NCBI RefSeq assembly: GCF_021726515.1
Contig: NZ_JAKKCJ010000008.1
Coordinates: forward strand, 1-64,000
DNA length: 64,000 nucleotides
Source of the DNA: Vibrio sp. CK2-1
GTDB taxonomy: Bacteria; Pseudomonadota; Gammaproteobacteria; Enterobacterales; Vibrionaceae
Direction: 5' to 3'
In this document: positions 25,876 through 36,341 of the stretch, piece after piece
How the letters are laid out: every line of letters begins with the position of its first letter
How positions within the stretch are numbered: the stretch's first letter is position 1
Notes under the pieces: model-generated
The model's database searches: none
Seen by the model: the letters and a program-made list of their open reading frames with translations, nothing else
Told to the model about the DNA's origin: nothing
Program-made: the position numbers and the translations under genes

Positions 25876-25902
25876 AAAACGAGCTCATCACGAGCTCGTT
25901 TT
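25876..25902. terminator. Bidirectional terminator between ahpF and the SulP gene
   Basis: The perfect stem AAAACGAGCTC / GAGCTCGTTTT has a 5-base loop and sits between convergent genes, giving U-runs in both directions. Confidence 0.85.
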
Positions 25903-25933
25903 CTATTGGATATAAACCGACTTGAGCATAAAG

Positions 25934-27700
25934 CTATACTTCAGGCTGAGCATGCTCCCGCTCTTCCGATAACTTCTCTTTCTTCACTTCAGGAATATGC
26001 CCTTCGCTCACCGCCTCTTGATAACAACCACTCATCTTAATGGCTAAGTACATATCGGCGCGGATCCGAATACCGCCTTCCCCTACTTTTACGCCAGCTA
26101 AATCACACCATTGCTTCAAGCGTCGCTTATGACCAGCCAGTACTAGGCGAATACCACGTTTTTTTAAGATCGCTTGAACGTCACTAATTACCGACATCAC
26201 AGTGAGATCCAAATGGGTAAAGCTAGCCACCGCATCAATAATCACGTATTTGACATCGTTCGATCCAGCCTCCGCTACTTTATGTAATAAACGACGTTTA
26301 AAGTGCGCGGCATTAAAATAAGTAAGTGGTGAATTAAAACGATAAATCACTAAACCGGGAATGGCTTTCGCTTTACCTGATTTACCTAAACTTCTCACTG
26401 TACCTTTAGTATCGATACCCAACACTTGATCGGTTGGACGCATCACAATACGCAAAAACTGGAACAAACCGAGTAATACCGCCAAGGTGATCCCCGGAAT
26501 AACACCAATCACCAACACGGCAATAAAAGTAATACTGGATAAATAGAAGGCATCTTTATCGCGCTTGCGTAGTCCCCAAATTCCTTTTAAATCAATCAAA
26601 GAAATCGAAGCAACTATCAAGACCACTCCCAGTGCAGCAACTGGAATAAACTGCAATGGCTGATAAGCCACTACCGCCACAATGGCAATAATAATCGCAG
26701 AAATTATCGAAACCAACTGAGTTTTACCGCCATTGGCATCATTGACGGCAGTTCGTGAGCTAGTGCCACTGACTACAAACCCTTGAGAAAATGCCGAAGC
26801 AATATTAATCATACCGAGCGCACGGAATTCTTTATCGGCATCAATATCATAGCCATTCTTGGCAGCAAAACTACGCGCAGTAAGCATCATACTTACAAAG
26901 CTCACCATGGCTAAATTGAGCGCAGGCATCACAAGCTCACGACTTAAACCAATATCAAATTCAGGTGCTTGAAAAACAGGTAGACCACCATCGACCATAC
27001 CGACAATACCCACACCAACCGATTGAAAATCACCGAGCCAAACAAAAAGACTCGCGATAATGATGGCAAGCATTGCCGCAGGCCACCTTGGGCGTAACTT
27101 TTTACAACAGAGATAGATCCCAATCGTCACCGCACTGACTAACAGAGTTTGCCAATGAATATTCACTAATTGCGAAGGGGCATCCCATATCTGCTCAATG
27201 AGGTATGGTTGGTTATAGGTAATACCAAAAACTTTAAAAAATTGGCCAACGATAATGGTGATCGAGACACCATTTAATAAACCTAATAAAATTGGGCCAG
27301 AGAGAAAGTCGGCAAAGACCCCCAACTTAAACTTACTGGCAATTAAACACCACAGGCCAGTCATGGCTGTCATGGTAATAACTAATTGCCAATGTTTTAC
27401 CGCATCACCAGCAGCAAGTGGGGTTACAACCGCCGCAATGACCGCACAAGTTGCTGTATCTGGGCCAACAATAAGTTGTCGAGAAGTCCCCATGAATGCA
27501 TATACCAACATAGGCAGCACACAAGAGTACAAACCAACTATCGCACTTACCCCAGTTAATTCGGCATAAGCAATCGCAACCGGTAAGGCAACCGCCACCA
27601 CAGAAAGCGCAGCTCGAAGATCATCACCAAGCCAAGCTTTGTCATAGTTTTTTAATTGAGATAAGCCGGGAAGCCACTCTTCGATCCATGCAACTTTCAA
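25934..27700 (-). CDS. SulP-family anion transporter with STAS domain
   Basis: This inner-membrane carrier of the SulP family (sulfate, bicarbonate or related anions) has 10-12 or more hydrophobic helices over about 30-420 and a C-terminal STAS domain (about 440-560: VIYRFNSPLTYFNAAHFKRR, YVIIDAVAS). The probable start is the TTG at 27700, because AAGGGGG lies 6 nt before it and inside the longer frame that begins at 27724. The substrate cannot be decided from sequence. It stands alone between convergent and divergent neighbours. Confidence 0.85.
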   Translation of the reverse strand: MKVAWIEEWLPGLSQLKNYDKAWLGDDLRAALSVVAVALPVAIAYAELTGVSAIVGLYSCVLPMLVYAFMGTSRQLIVGPDTATCAVIAAVVTPLAAGDAVKHWQLVITMTAMTGLWCLIASKFKLGVFADFLSGPILLGLLNGVSITIIVGQFFKVFGITYNQPYLIEQIWDAPSQLVNIHWQTLLVSAVTIGIYLCCKKLRPRWPAAMLAIIIASLFVWLGDFQSVGVGIVGMVDGGLPVFQAPEFDIGLSRELVMPALNLAMVSFVSMMLTARSFAAKNGYDIDADKEFRALGMINIASAFSQGFVVSGTSSRTAVNDANGGKTQLVSIISAIIIAIVAVVAYQPLQFIPVAALGVVLIVASISLIDLKGIWGLRKRDKDAFYLSSITFIAVLVIGVIPGITLAVLLGLFQFLRIVMRPTDQVLGIDTKGTVRSLGKSGKAKAIPGLVIYRFNSPLTYFNAAHFKRRLLHKVAEAGSNDVKYVIIDAVASFTHLDLTVMSVISDVQAILKKRGIRLVLAGHKRRLKQWCDLAGVKVGEGGIRIRADMYLAIKMSGCYQEAVSEGHIPEVKKEKLSEEREHAQPEV

Positions 27701-27831
27701 CTCTAGCCCCCTTCTATAATTCATCTTCTAATCATTTATCTTATAATCATATTAGAAAATAACGGTGTCATGGGAATGTTTCTTTATAAAAATAAATTAC
27801 TTATGGTTAAAACAAAGCCGACAAGGTTGAA

Positions 27832-28503
27832 TTAACGAGGGGGATCGACTTTATTCATGCCAGAACCATTCACTCGAAACCAACCCGCTATTGAATAGCG
27901 ATCACGGGTTGCCGGTAAGACCTCATGGGGGAAATCTTCACTCAAAAAAAGCGCAATCGTACCAAAGCTCGGCGTTACTCTAACCAATTCCTCTCGCGTA
28001 TCATCTTGATAAATAACCAACTCACCTTGGTCTTCTTTGGTCCAGTTCGGATTTAAGTACACTACGAGACTGAGGATACGATTAGATTCACCTTTAAAGG
28101 CATCTTTATGGGTTTTATAAAAATCGCCCGGTGAATAATGCGCAAAATGACTTTCAAATGAGAATAGCCCTAAAAATAGATGTCGATTTAAATAGCGTTG
28201 TAACTCAGCCGCCCAAGCAAGCCATTCCTTTCCAGCTAAGCTTTCACCATTAATCCAACACACCTCATCTTTGCGTACAAACTGGTTGAGCATTAGCTTA
28301 TCTTCACGCCCAATACCAGCCCGCTTAAAGTTATCATCGGGCATGCTGTGTACATGTTGATGCAGCTGATTTAATAAATCGGCAGGAAGTGCATTAGGGT
28401 GAATACTGTAACCTTGGTGAGCAATATTTTCGGCAATCGCATCAAATAGTGATTCATCAACCAGAGGTAAATGAATCACATCTTCAGTCAAAACTACGTT
28501 CAT
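27832..28503 (-). CDS. 2OG-Fe(II) dioxygenase family protein
   Basis: This 223-aa oxygenase uses 2-oxoglutarate and Fe(II). The iron ligands are H132-x-D134 (YKTHKDAF) and H193 (FPHEV), and the 2-oxoglutarate-binding arginine is R202 (DRYSIAGWFR). The pattern resembles prolyl-hydroxylase-type enzymes acting on proteins. AAGGAT lies 4 nt before the ATG. It is 131 bp downstream of the SulP start on the same strand. The substrate is unknown. Confidence 0.85.
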   Translation of the reverse strand: MNVVLTEDVIHLPLVDESLFDAIAENIAHQGYSIHPNALPADLLNQLHQHVHSMPDDNFKRAGIGREDKLMLNQFVRKDEVCWINGESLAGKEWLAWAAELQRYLNRHLFLGLFSFESHFAHYSPGDFYKTHKDAFKGESNRILSLVVYLNPNWTKEDQGELVIYQDDTREELVRVTPSFGTIALFLSEDFPHEVLPATRDRYSIAGWFRVNGSGMNKVDPPR

Positions 28504-28640
28504 TTTTATCCTTAAAAAAATACACGCTGCCTCTCTTCTCTAAGGGGGAATATAGAGAAAACTAAAGAGGTTAGAACGGTCGCTGAGTGTAGTGCGTGTT
28601 TAGTTTTTAGGCGAGTGTTATTTAACGTTTAGTACTTGTA

Positions 28641-29381
28641 TTACTTCATTGACCAATGTTGATAACGACCTTTAAATTCCTTTTTCTCAGGAGAGCTATA
28701 AATAAAGCTTTTTGAGGTTGTTAGATTTAACGCATGTAATGATTCAAGCATTTTCACTGCGGCTGTCACCCCATCAATAACCGGAACGTTTAGGCTATTT
28801 TGTAGGCGTAAAGCAAGATCGGACATACCTGCGCAGCCAAGAACGATCGCCTCTGCTTTATCTTGCTTTATCGCGATTAAACATTCAGCTTCAAGCTCAT
28901 TAAAGACCGCTTCCGAAGTTTTCTCTAAATCTAACACCGATATTTCGGCAGCTCGAATAGAGGCACATTGATGTGTAAATCCATATTTATCTAATAAATG
29001 TTCAGCCATCGGGATCGTTCTGGCTAACGTTGTCACAATAGAAAAACGATGTGATACCAAACTGGCTAAATGAAAACCAGCTTGAGCAATACCAATAACT
29101 GGTGCAGTGGCAATTTCTTTTGCCGCATCGATGGCTGGATCGCCAAAGCAAGCAATAATATGACCATCGACCTGATTCGCCTCCCCTTCAGCAATAACCT
29201 CAAGTAAAGCCGCAGAAGCTATCACTTCATCTCTCATGCACTCAATACTCTCAGGGCCATGTATCGGTGATGAAGCAAAAACTTGAGTGCTATTCTGAGC
29301 AACCGATTCAGCACTAGAAGCTATTTTATCGGTCATCGCTAAGCAGGTATTTGGGTTGATAAGGTTAATTTTCATAAACAT
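28641..29381 (-). CDS. Asp/Glu/hydantoin racemase family protein
   Basis: The 246-aa protein has the Asp/Glu racemase fold: INLINPNTCLAMTDKI at the N-terminus, a first catalytic cysteine in HIIACFGDPAID and a second in IVLGCAGMSDL. The NPNT motif is typical of hydantoin/allantoin racemases. It is divergent from an NCS1 permease, a family that carries hydantoins, allantoin or nucleobases. A shared role in ureide or hydantoin use is likely, though no hydantoinase is nearby. The start may be the ATG at 29375. Confidence 0.85.
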   Translation of the reverse strand: MFMKINLINPNTCLAMTDKIASSAESVAQNSTQVFASSPIHGPESIECMRDEVIASAALLEVIAEGEANQVDGHIIACFGDPAIDAAKEIATAPVIGIAQAGFHLASLVSHRFSIVTTLARTIPMAEHLLDKYGFTHQCASIRAAEISVLDLEKTSEAVFNELEAECLIAIKQDKAEAIVLGCAGMSDLALRLQNSLNVPVIDGVTAAVKMLESLHALNLTTSKSFIYSSPEKKEFKGRYQHWSMK

Positions 29382-29760
29382 GCATTCCTAGGTAACAAAT
29401 ATTTAGTAGCACTAACGAATGCGATAAGCATGCCAAGTTTAAGAAAAGTCCAGCAATAGCAAGCAATCCAAACTAAAACCTTAAAAACAATATTGTATAC
29501 AATTAATATATGCACATTACTGTACTTTCTTTGCACTGATAAAATGCAGATCCCTCATTAAAGGCACTTAAATAGGGAAATATGTACGATTCATTTCTCT
29601 ATCCTTCCAAATTATATGTCTTAGCATTTTCTTGAACACCTTTATTAATCAACCATTCATACTGAAAAATCAAACATTGGCACGTTAATTGTATCCAAAT
29701 AAAACAATAAATAAATACAACCAAATTTCAATCTCATAATTTACAGGAAGGAATCTTAAT
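29382..29760. promoter_or_regulatory. 379-bp divergent regulatory region (racemase / NCS1 permease)
   Basis: No gene is present. The region is AT-rich and separates two functionally linked divergent genes, so it should hold both promoters and an operator. An inverted-repeat-like TTGTATACAA lies near 29492-29501. No regulator gene is adjacent. Confidence 0.45.
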
Positions 29761-31200
29761 ATGAGTGCCCCTAAATTTACCGTAAGCTCAAGACTTGCTA
29801 ATGATGATCTAATTCCCACTAAAGATAAAAGTTGGGGCTGGTACAGTATCTTTGCTTTTTGGATGTCGGATATCCATTCGGTTGGTGGTTATGTGGTTGC
29901 TGCTTCGCTATTTGCTTTAGGGCTTACTGCATGGCAAGTATTAATATCCTTAACGGCTGGGATCTTAATTGTCCTTTTATTTGCTAACTTGATGGGAAAA
30001 CCAGGACAAAAAGCCGGCATACCATTTCCTGTGGTTTGTCGTATGTCATTTGGTGTGATTGGGGCTAACATCCCGGCAGTAATTCGAGGTTTAATTGCTG
30101 TGGTTTGGTATGGTATTCAAACCTACCTCGCCTCCAGTTGCTTAATCGTAATGATTTTATATTTTGCACCTGAATATCAAACCTATACTGAAATATCCTT
30201 CCTAGGGTTGTCATATTTAGGTTGGTTTGCCTTTATTACAATGTGGTTGATTCAAGCTTCTGTCTTTATGTTTGGCATGTCAGCAATTAAAAAATTAGTT
30301 GATTGGTCTGGACCGGCTATTTATTTAGCGATGATTTTATTAACGGTTTGGATGGTTTATAAAGCGGGTTGGCAAAATATCAACTTAAACCTAAGTGATA
30401 AGCAATTATCAGGTTCTGACGCTATTATTCAAATGATCATGGCCACAGCGATCATTGCCGGTTACTTTGCTGGTCCAACTCTCAATTTCTCGGACTTCTC
30501 TCGTTATTCACCCTCTTATAAATCATTAAAACTCGGTAATTTATTAGGCTTACCACTTAACTTTATTATTTTCTCAGTAATTAGTGTGTTAATCGTTGCG
30601 TCAACTATTCCTGTATTTGGTGAAATCATTACCGATCCTATTGAAACCGTAAACCGACTGGATAATGGCACCGTTATCATATTAGGTTCATTTACCTTTA
30701 TTTTAGCGACCGTCGGCATCAATATTGTGGCAAATTTTGTCGCTCCTGCCTTTGACTTTTCTAACGTATCGCCACAAAGAATTAGCTTCAAAACCGGCGG
30801 ATTTATTGCTGCCATTGGCGGTATATTAATAACACCATGGAACCTATTTAATAACCCTGAAGTTATTCACTATACGGTTGATGTATTAGCCGCCATGATC
30901 GGCCCGATTTACGGCATAGTCCTCATTGATTACTTTAAAGTTCGTAATCAAGAAATTGATATCGACTCTTTATACACAGAAGATCGTAGAGGAAAGTATT
31001 GGTATTTTAATGGCATCAACTCAAATGCTGTTAAGGCTTTAATACCTTCAACTCTATTCGCACTAGCCTGTTCATTTGTATTTACCGATCTGGCTAACTT
31101 TTCGCTTTTCATCGGTGGATTTACAGCTTCTATTAGCTACTACTGGCTAATGAAAGATAAGTTAACTTCTGTGGTTAAAACAGAAAGAGCAGTTAGTTAA
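29761..31200 (+). CDS. NCS1-family nucleobase/hydantoin:cation symporter
   Basis: This 479-aa inner-membrane carrier has about 12 hydrophobic helices. NCS1 signatures include the N-terminal NDDLIPTKDKSWGWYSIFAFW and the substrate-site helix region around GPTLNFSDFSRYSP. The C-terminal helices are followed by a GKYWYFNGIN-type loop. The family moves uracil, allantoin, hydantoins or cytosine with Na+ or H+. Pairing with a hydantoin-type racemase favours hydantoin or allantoin. CAGGAAGGA lies upstream of the ATG. It is followed by its own terminator. Confidence 0.88.
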   Translation: MSAPKFTVSSRLANDDLIPTKDKSWGWYSIFAFWMSDIHSVGGYVVAASLFALGLTAWQVLISLTAGILIVLLFANLMGKPGQKAGIPFPVVCRMSFGVIGANIPAVIRGLIAVVWYGIQTYLASSCLIVMILYFAPEYQTYTEISFLGLSYLGWFAFITMWLIQASVFMFGMSAIKKLVDWSGPAIYLAMILLTVWMVYKAGWQNINLNLSDKQLSGSDAIIQMIMATAIIAGYFAGPTLNFSDFSRYSPSYKSLKLGNLLGLPLNFIIFSVISVLIVASTIPVFGEIITDPIETVNRLDNGTVIILGSFTFILATVGINIVANFVAPAFDFSNVSPQRISFKTGGFIAAIGGILITPWNLFNNPEVIHYTVDVLAAMIGPIYGIVLIDYFKVRNQEIDIDSLYTEDRRGKYWYFNGINSNAVKALIPSTLFALACSFVFTDLANFSLFIGGFTASISYYWLMKDKLTSVVKTERAVS

Positions 31201-31227
31201 TAGGCATCTGCTTAAATAAGCATAAAA

Positions 31228-31260
31228 AAACACCAAGCTGGGGAGGCTTGGTGTTTTTCG
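31228..31260 (+). terminator. Intrinsic terminator of the NCS1 gene
   Basis: The stem AAACACCAAGC / GCTTGGTGTTT is followed by TTCG and TTTTT, 27 bp after the stop codon. The stretch from here to 31545, the 3' end of cyoE, shows no gene. Confidence 0.85.
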
Positions 31261-31545
31261 TTTTTACTAGCTAACTTGGAGTTTAACTAGGTTTACACAG
31301 GGAGATACATCGCTATTCCAATTGAAACATTCTAAAGCTTAATGCCTCAGTTCATTCCAGCGACGCTACATGTCGTGCAAACATTTATCGTGAAGTAGAT
31401 GCAAGGCAACAAAGAAACAAAACATCTACAACGCAACATCTTTTGTTACATTATGGACACATTAATGAAAAATAAAACCATCATTTTTGAAATGTAAATT
31501 TACTAGAAACGTCACTTTCAAAATTGGCATTTTCAGAAAAATAGA

Positions 31546-32415
31546 CTACAAAACTGAGAGTGGTATTAACTCTAGACCTAGTACCGAACTAAACGCCATC
31601 ACGACTAGTAATGAGGTTTTAAATACCGATTTAGACCATTGAATGTAATTCGATTGATCCATGCTTCTAAAGGTGACTTTTGACCATGCGAAGCAAGATA
31701 ATGCCGCCACCGCTAAATATTCATAACCTGTGTGCCCGAAAGCATACAAACCAAGCGCAACCAACGAGAATGCGGCCACGTATGCCATCATATGTTGACG
31801 AGCACGCTGAATTCCTTTCACCACGGGCAGTACAGGAATGCCTGCTTCTTCATAGTCTTGCATTCTGAACATCGCAATGGCATACGAATGCGGCATTTGC
31901 CATAAGCAGAACAAGCTAAACAACAATACCGCTTCAAAGCTGACGTAATTAGTCACCGCTAGATAGCCAACCAATGGTGGAATAGCCCCCGATACACTAC
32001 CCACTAAAGTGCCGTATACCGAGGTGCGCTTGTACCACATAGTGTAAAAGAACACGTAAAACACATAACCTAATAACACCATTACTGCTGACAACGGATT
32101 AGCCATTTTATAGAGTAATCCGGTACCCGCCAGCAACATCACCAAGGCGTAAAGAAAGGCGTGATCAACCTTGATTCCACCTTTCACCATGGTGCGATTT
32201 TGAGTACGTGACATTTTAAAATCGATATCGCGATCAAAAATGTTATTAATCACACAGCCAGAGGCAATGACCAACGCCACGCCTAGCATAGTGAATAATA
32301 GCAAACTCAATGTAACAGGCTCTGATTTAGCCGCTAGAAAGTAGCCAGCTAAAACAGAAATTAAATTGCCAACAATAATGCCGGGTTTGGTTATTGATAC
32401 GTATTCTTTCAACAT
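31546..32415 (-). CDS. cyoE: Protoheme IX farnesyltransferase (heme O synthase)
   Basis: This 289-aa multi-helix membrane enzyme farnesylates heme b to heme O for the bo3 oxidase. Characteristic motifs are NNIFDRDID (Asp-rich, prenyl diphosphate-binding) and the second conserved region around YTMWYKR and GSVSGAIPPLVGY. I chose the start at 32415 (MLKEYVSITKPGI), 8 nt after the cyoD stop, because it aligns with the E. coli N-terminus. The frame extending to 32454 overlaps cyoD. Last gene of the cyo operon. Confidence 0.95.
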   Translation of the reverse strand: MLKEYVSITKPGIIVGNLISVLAGYFLAAKSEPVTLSLLLFTMLGVALVIASGCVINNIFDRDIDFKMSRTQNRTMVKGGIKVDHAFLYALVMLLAGTGLLYKMANPLSAVMVLLGYVFYVFFYTMWYKRTSVYGTLVGSVSGAIPPLVGYLAVTNYVSFEAVLLFSLFCLWQMPHSYAIAMFRMQDYEEAGIPVLPVVKGIQRARQHMMAYVAAFSLVALGLYAFGHTGYEYLAVAALSCFAWSKVTFRSMDQSNYIQWSKSVFKTSLLVVMAFSSVLGLELIPLSVL

Positions 32416-32423
32416 CAGCAGAC

Positions 32424-32750
32424 CTACATCATCATATTGTGGTTTAAGTTCCACATGATCCAGATTGAACCTGCGATGACGATGAAAACAATCACGGCAG
32501 TAAACGCAAAAGAAAGCGCGTTGAATCGACCTTTCTCTGAGCTATCCATGTGTAAGAAATACACTAGATGAACCAGTAATTGCAGCACTGCGGTAATGAT
32601 CAAAATCTCAATGGTTGCTTCTCGAGACAGTACCCCAGTGTAGGCAAAGTAAAATGGAATAATGGTCAAGATAAGCGAAGCTATAAAGCCAATGATGTAA
32701 CCTTTAGCACCTGAATCTTGATGGTCTTTTGATACAGCTGAATGAGACAT
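32424..32750 (-). CDS. cyoD: Cytochrome bo3 ubiquinol oxidase subunit IV
   Basis: This 108-aa small membrane subunit has three hydrophobic helices, with the family motif VLQLLVHLVYFLHMD. The start at 32750 (MSHSAVSK) overlaps the cyoC stop by one base (TAATG), showing tight coupling. It assists assembly of the CuB site in the oxidase. Confidence 0.94.
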   Translation of the reverse strand: MSHSAVSKDHQDSGAKGYIIGFIASLILTIIPFYFAYTGVLSREATIEILIITAVLQLLVHLVYFLHMDSSEKGRFNALSFAFTAVIVFIVIAGSIWIMWNLNHNMMM

Positions 32751-33361
32751 TAGATCACCCCCAGTAAGTACACGATAGTGAATACACAGATCCAAACGAT
32801 ATCTAAGAAGTGCCAGAATAGACTTAAGCAGTAAAAACGGCCTTTCATTAAATCATTCAAACCTTTAGTGCTTAATTGGAAGTAGCAAACTGCTAACCAA
32901 ATTAAGCCAAAAGTCACGTGTAGTCCGTGCGTCCCGACTAAGGTAAAGAATGCCGATAAAAACGCACTACGCTGTGGGCCAAAACCCTCTGCAATCAAAT
33001 GATGGAACTCATACACTTCCATCGCGATAAAGCCTAGGCCAAGTAAAGCGGTGATTAATAACCAACGCTTTAAACCAGCCACATCTTCACGCTTCATTGC
33101 AATGATGCCAAAACCAAAGGTGATACTACTTAAAAGCAGCAACATGGTTTCAACAAACACAAATGGTAGTTCAAAAATATCTTTACCAGTTGGACCACCA
33201 GCAGTGGCATTAACTAGTACTGCATAAGTGGCAAATAACGAGCCAAATAAAATGCAGTCACTCATCAGGTAAATCCAGAAGCCATATTGCTTCATTTCAT
33301 TTGCATCATGATGATCGTGATCATCATGATGACCATGCTCAACCGCAGTATTAGCGTGCAT
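32750..33361 (-). CDS. cyoC: Cytochrome bo3 ubiquinol oxidase subunit III
   Basis: This 203-aa subunit has five hydrophobic helices. The His/Asp-rich N-terminus ([14 protein letters not shown]) precedes the conserved [22 protein letters not shown]. The ATG at 33361 overlaps the cyoB stop by 11 bp, and its GGAGGT ribosome site lies inside cyoB. The longer frame up to 33505 is entirely within cyoB. Confidence 0.95.
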   Translation of the reverse strand: MHANTAVEHGHHDDHDHHDANEMKQYGFWIYLMSDCILFGSLFATYAVLVNATAGGPTGKDIFELPFVFVETMLLLLSSITFGFGIIAMKREDVAGLKRWLLITALLGLGFIAMEVYEFHHLIAEGFGPQRSAFLSAFFTLVGTHGLHVTFGLIWLAVCYFQLSTKGLNDLMKGRFYCLSLFWHFLDIVWICVFTIVYLLGVI

Positions 33362-35408
33362 AATCAACCTCCATATCTTCATCATCCGCGGGTGTGCTTT
33401 GCTGAGCTTTTGCTTTGCGAAGCTGATCTTTATTGGCTTGCTCAATCGCTTTAATTTCTTCAACCGATACGTAGTAATCACGGTCTTCATTGAAACTGTG
33501 AACAATCGAGGTCACGATAATGCCAACGAAACCCACTGCGGCTAACCACCACATGTACCAGATCATGGCGAAACCAAAGATCAGGGCGAAACCAGAGATA
33601 ACCATCCCCGTTGCGGTATTTTTCGGCATATGAATTGGAGAGTATTCTTCCTTTTCTGCCAATGTCGCTTCTACGCCAGCTTCGCCACGTTGTTTTTGAT
33701 ACCAGAAAGCATCAATTTCATCGCCTTTCGGGATTTTGACAAAGTTATAAAATGGTGGTGGTGATGAGGTTGACCACTCAAGAGTACGAGCATTCCACGG
33801 GTCACCGGTTAGATCGCGGTTTTGTTCACGGTCACGCACACTGACAATAAATTGCGTGGCTTGACATAAAACGCCACAGAAAATAATAAAAGTACCAAAC
33901 GCTGCAGTTGCTAATAGCGGGAAGTATTCAGGATCAATGTGCTGGCTCAAACGACGAGTCATGCCCATAAAGCCCAGTGCGTATAGTGGAATAAAGGCAA
34001 ATAAGAAACCAATAATCCAGCACCAAAATGCTCGTTTACCCCAGGTTTCGTTCAAGGTAAAACCGGTCGCTTTCGGGAACCAGTAAGTCACACCAGCAAA
34101 ACAACCAAATACCACACCACCGATAATCACGTTATGGAAGTGAGCGATCAGGAATAAACTGTTATGCAATACAAAGTCTGCCCCGGGAACGGCCATCAAT
34201 ACCCCTGTCATACCGCCAACGGTAAAGGTGATAAGGAAGCCAATGGTCCAAAGCATTGGAGAGCTAAACTCAACGCGACCACGGTACATGGTAAATAGCC
34301 AGTTGAAGATCTTAACCCCGGTTGGAATGGAGATAATCATGGTGGCAATACCAAAGAAGGCATTGACATTGGCGCCCGATCCCATAGTGAAGAAGTGATG
34401 CAACCAAACCACAAAGGCCAAGATGGTAATCACAACCGTTGCCCACACTAATGAGGTATAGCCAAACAATTTCTTACGAGAAAAGGTCGCCACTACCTCT
34501 GAATACACACCGAATATCGGCAGTATTAAGATGTAAACTTCCGGATGTCCCCATGCCCAGATAAGGTTGACGTACATCATCATGTTGCCGCCCATATCAT
34601 TGGTAAAGAAATGGGTACCGATGTAACGATCAAGCGTCAATAACGCAATCGTCACCGTCAAAATTGGGAACGAGATAATGATTAAGATATTGGCGCACAA
34701 TGAAGCCCAAGTGAACACTGGCATCTTCATCATTGGCATTGATGGCGTACGCATGCGCATGATGGTAGTGAAGAAGTTCACCCCAGATAACGTGGTACCT
34801 ACACCGGATATTTGTAGCGCCCATATCCAGTAATCAACCCCGGTTCCAGGACTCGCTTGAATGCCAGATAAAGGCGGATACGCTAACCAACCCGTACGGG
34901 CAAACTCACCTACCCCTAAAGAAACGTTGGTTAAGATCACACCCACAACAAACAACCAGAAACTCAAGTTATTCAAATATGGGAATGCCACATCACGCGC
35001 ACCAATTTGCAGTGGTACGACGATGTTCATTAAACCAATGATCATCGGCATCGCCACGAAGAAAATCATGATCACGCCGTGAGCACTAAAGATTTGGTCA
35101 TAGTGCTCTGGTGGTAAGTAGCCCGCATCTCCAGCAGAAGAAAGCAACTGCTGACTACGCATCATGACTGCATCCGAGAAACCTCGAATCAGCATAATTA
35201 ATGCCACCGCGATATACATAAAACCAATTTTCTTATGGTCGATAGAAGTGAACCACTCCGACCATAAATATTGCCATTTACCGTAATAAGTAATGGCTGA
35301 AACTAACGCAAGCCCGACCAACGCGATAACGGCCAATGTCACCACAATAATGGGTTCATGGTATGGCACGCTGTCGAGGGAAAGTCTTCCAAATATACTT
35401 CCAAACAT
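33351..35408 (-). CDS. cyoB: Cytochrome bo3 ubiquinol oxidase subunit I
   Basis: This 685-aa catalytic subunit reduces O2 and pumps protons. The heme b, heme o3 and CuB ligands are visible in their usual contexts: [22 protein letters not shown] (His-Tyr cross-link pair), LHHFFTMG and [10 protein letters not shown]. The length matches heme-copper quinol oxidases (about 660-690). It follows cyoA by 15 bp in the operon cyoABCDE. Confidence 0.97.
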   Translation of the reverse strand: MFGSIFGRLSLDSVPYHEPIIVVTLAVIALVGLALVSAITYYGKWQYLWSEWFTSIDHKKIGFMYIAVALIMLIRGFSDAVMMRSQQLLSSAGDAGYLPPEHYDQIFSAHGVIMIFFVAMPMIIGLMNIVVPLQIGARDVAFPYLNNLSFWLFVVGVILTNVSLGVGEFARTGWLAYPPLSGIQASPGTGVDYWIWALQISGVGTTLSGVNFFTTIMRMRTPSMPMMKMPVFTWASLCANILIIISFPILTVTIALLTLDRYIGTHFFTNDMGGNMMMYVNLIWAWGHPEVYILILPIFGVYSEVVATFSRKKLFGYTSLVWATVVITILAFVVWLHHFFTMGSGANVNAFFGIATMIISIPTGVKIFNWLFTMYRGRVEFSSPMLWTIGFLITFTVGGMTGVLMAVPGADFVLHNSLFLIAHFHNVIIGGVVFGCFAGVTYWFPKATGFTLNETWGKRAFWCWIIGFLFAFIPLYALGFMGMTRRLSQHIDPEYFPLLATAAFGTFIIFCGVLCQATQFIVSVRDREQNRDLTGDPWNARTLEWSTSSPPPFYNFVKIPKGDEIDAFWYQKQRGEAGVEATLAEKEEYSPIHMPKNTATGMVISGFALIFGFAMIWYMWWLAAVGFVGIIVTSIVHSFNEDRDYYVSVEEIKAIEQANKDQLRKAKAQQSTPADDEDMEVDYAR

Positions 35409-35423
35409 AGTATTTCCTACCCT

Positions 35424-36341
35424 TTAATTTTGTGCCATGTCCATAGAGTGCCCTTTACTCATCTTTTCATCTGATGAGTTCAGAGAACCTTTGTACTGCT
35501 TCACCACATCGGCAAACAAATGCTCAGGAACACTGGAGTAATAAGTCACCGGTACGTTTTCACTTGGCTTAGCAAGCTGACGATAGCCCTCAAAATCATT
35601 CATCACTAAAGCATTTTTATTGGCTTTAACGCTGTTTACCCAGTCATTAAATTGCTCAGGAGTGTCCGTAACATGGGCAGTAAATTTCATCCCAGAGAAA
35701 CCTTCACCACTGTAGCTAGCGGAGATGCCTTTGTAGTCATTCGCTTCATTAGCCATTAAGTGGACACTGGTCATCATGCCCGGCATCGCATAGATCTGAC
35801 TGCCAAGACGAGGAATAAAGAAAGAGTTCATGATGTTGTCAGAAGTGACTTTGAACTTAACCGGGACATCTTTAGGGAAAGCCACGTAATTGACGGTCGC
35901 AATATGTTGGTCAGGGTAGATGAACAACCATTTCCAATCCAAAGAAACGACTTCGATGGTCATATGATCAACATCACTCACTAACGGTTTAGATTGCTCT
36001 AACTCGTGAGTAGTGCGCCAAGTGATCGTACCTAAAATAGCGATGATAATGATTGGAACTGTCCACACCACTATTTCAATCTTGGTTGAATGTGCCCATT
36101 CCGGATCGTATTTTTCATCGGTATTGCTCGCGCGATACTTATATGAAAAAAACACTGTCATTAAGATCACGGGGATAACCACAATCAACATCAGCAATAG
36201 TGCCGTGATGATCAGTTCTTTTTCTTGAATGCCTATGACCCCTTTAGGATCAAGCAAAGCAGATTTGCATCCTGACAAGAGTAGAGCTGCAATAAACATC
36301 CCTCCTCTCACCAAGATACTTCTATATCTTGAGGCTTCCAT
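35424..36341 (-). CDS. cyoA: Cytochrome bo3 ubiquinol oxidase subunit II
   Basis: This 305-aa lipoprotein subunit has lipobox LLLSGC near residue 25, two transmembrane helices (about 40-62, 85-105) and a periplasmic cupredoxin domain that lacks CuA ligands, as expected for a quinol oxidase. It is the first gene of the cyo operon, preceded by a long AT-rich upstream region. The alternative ATG at residue 15 (MFIAALLLSGC) is also possible. Confidence 0.95.
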   Translation of the reverse strand: MEASRYRSILVRGGMFIAALLLSGCKSALLDPKGVIGIQEKELIITALLLMLIVVIPVILMTVFFSYKYRASNTDEKYDPEWAHSTKIEIVVWTVPIIIIAILGTITWRTTHELEQSKPLVSDVDHMTIEVVSLDWKWLFIYPDQHIATVNYVAFPKDVPVKFKVTSDNIMNSFFIPRLGSQIYAMPGMMTSVHLMANEANDYKGISASYSGEGFSGMKFTAHVTDTPEQFNDWVNSVKANKNALVMNDFEGYRQLAKPSENVPVTYYSSVPEHLFADVVKQYKGSLNSSDEKMSKGHSMDMAQN

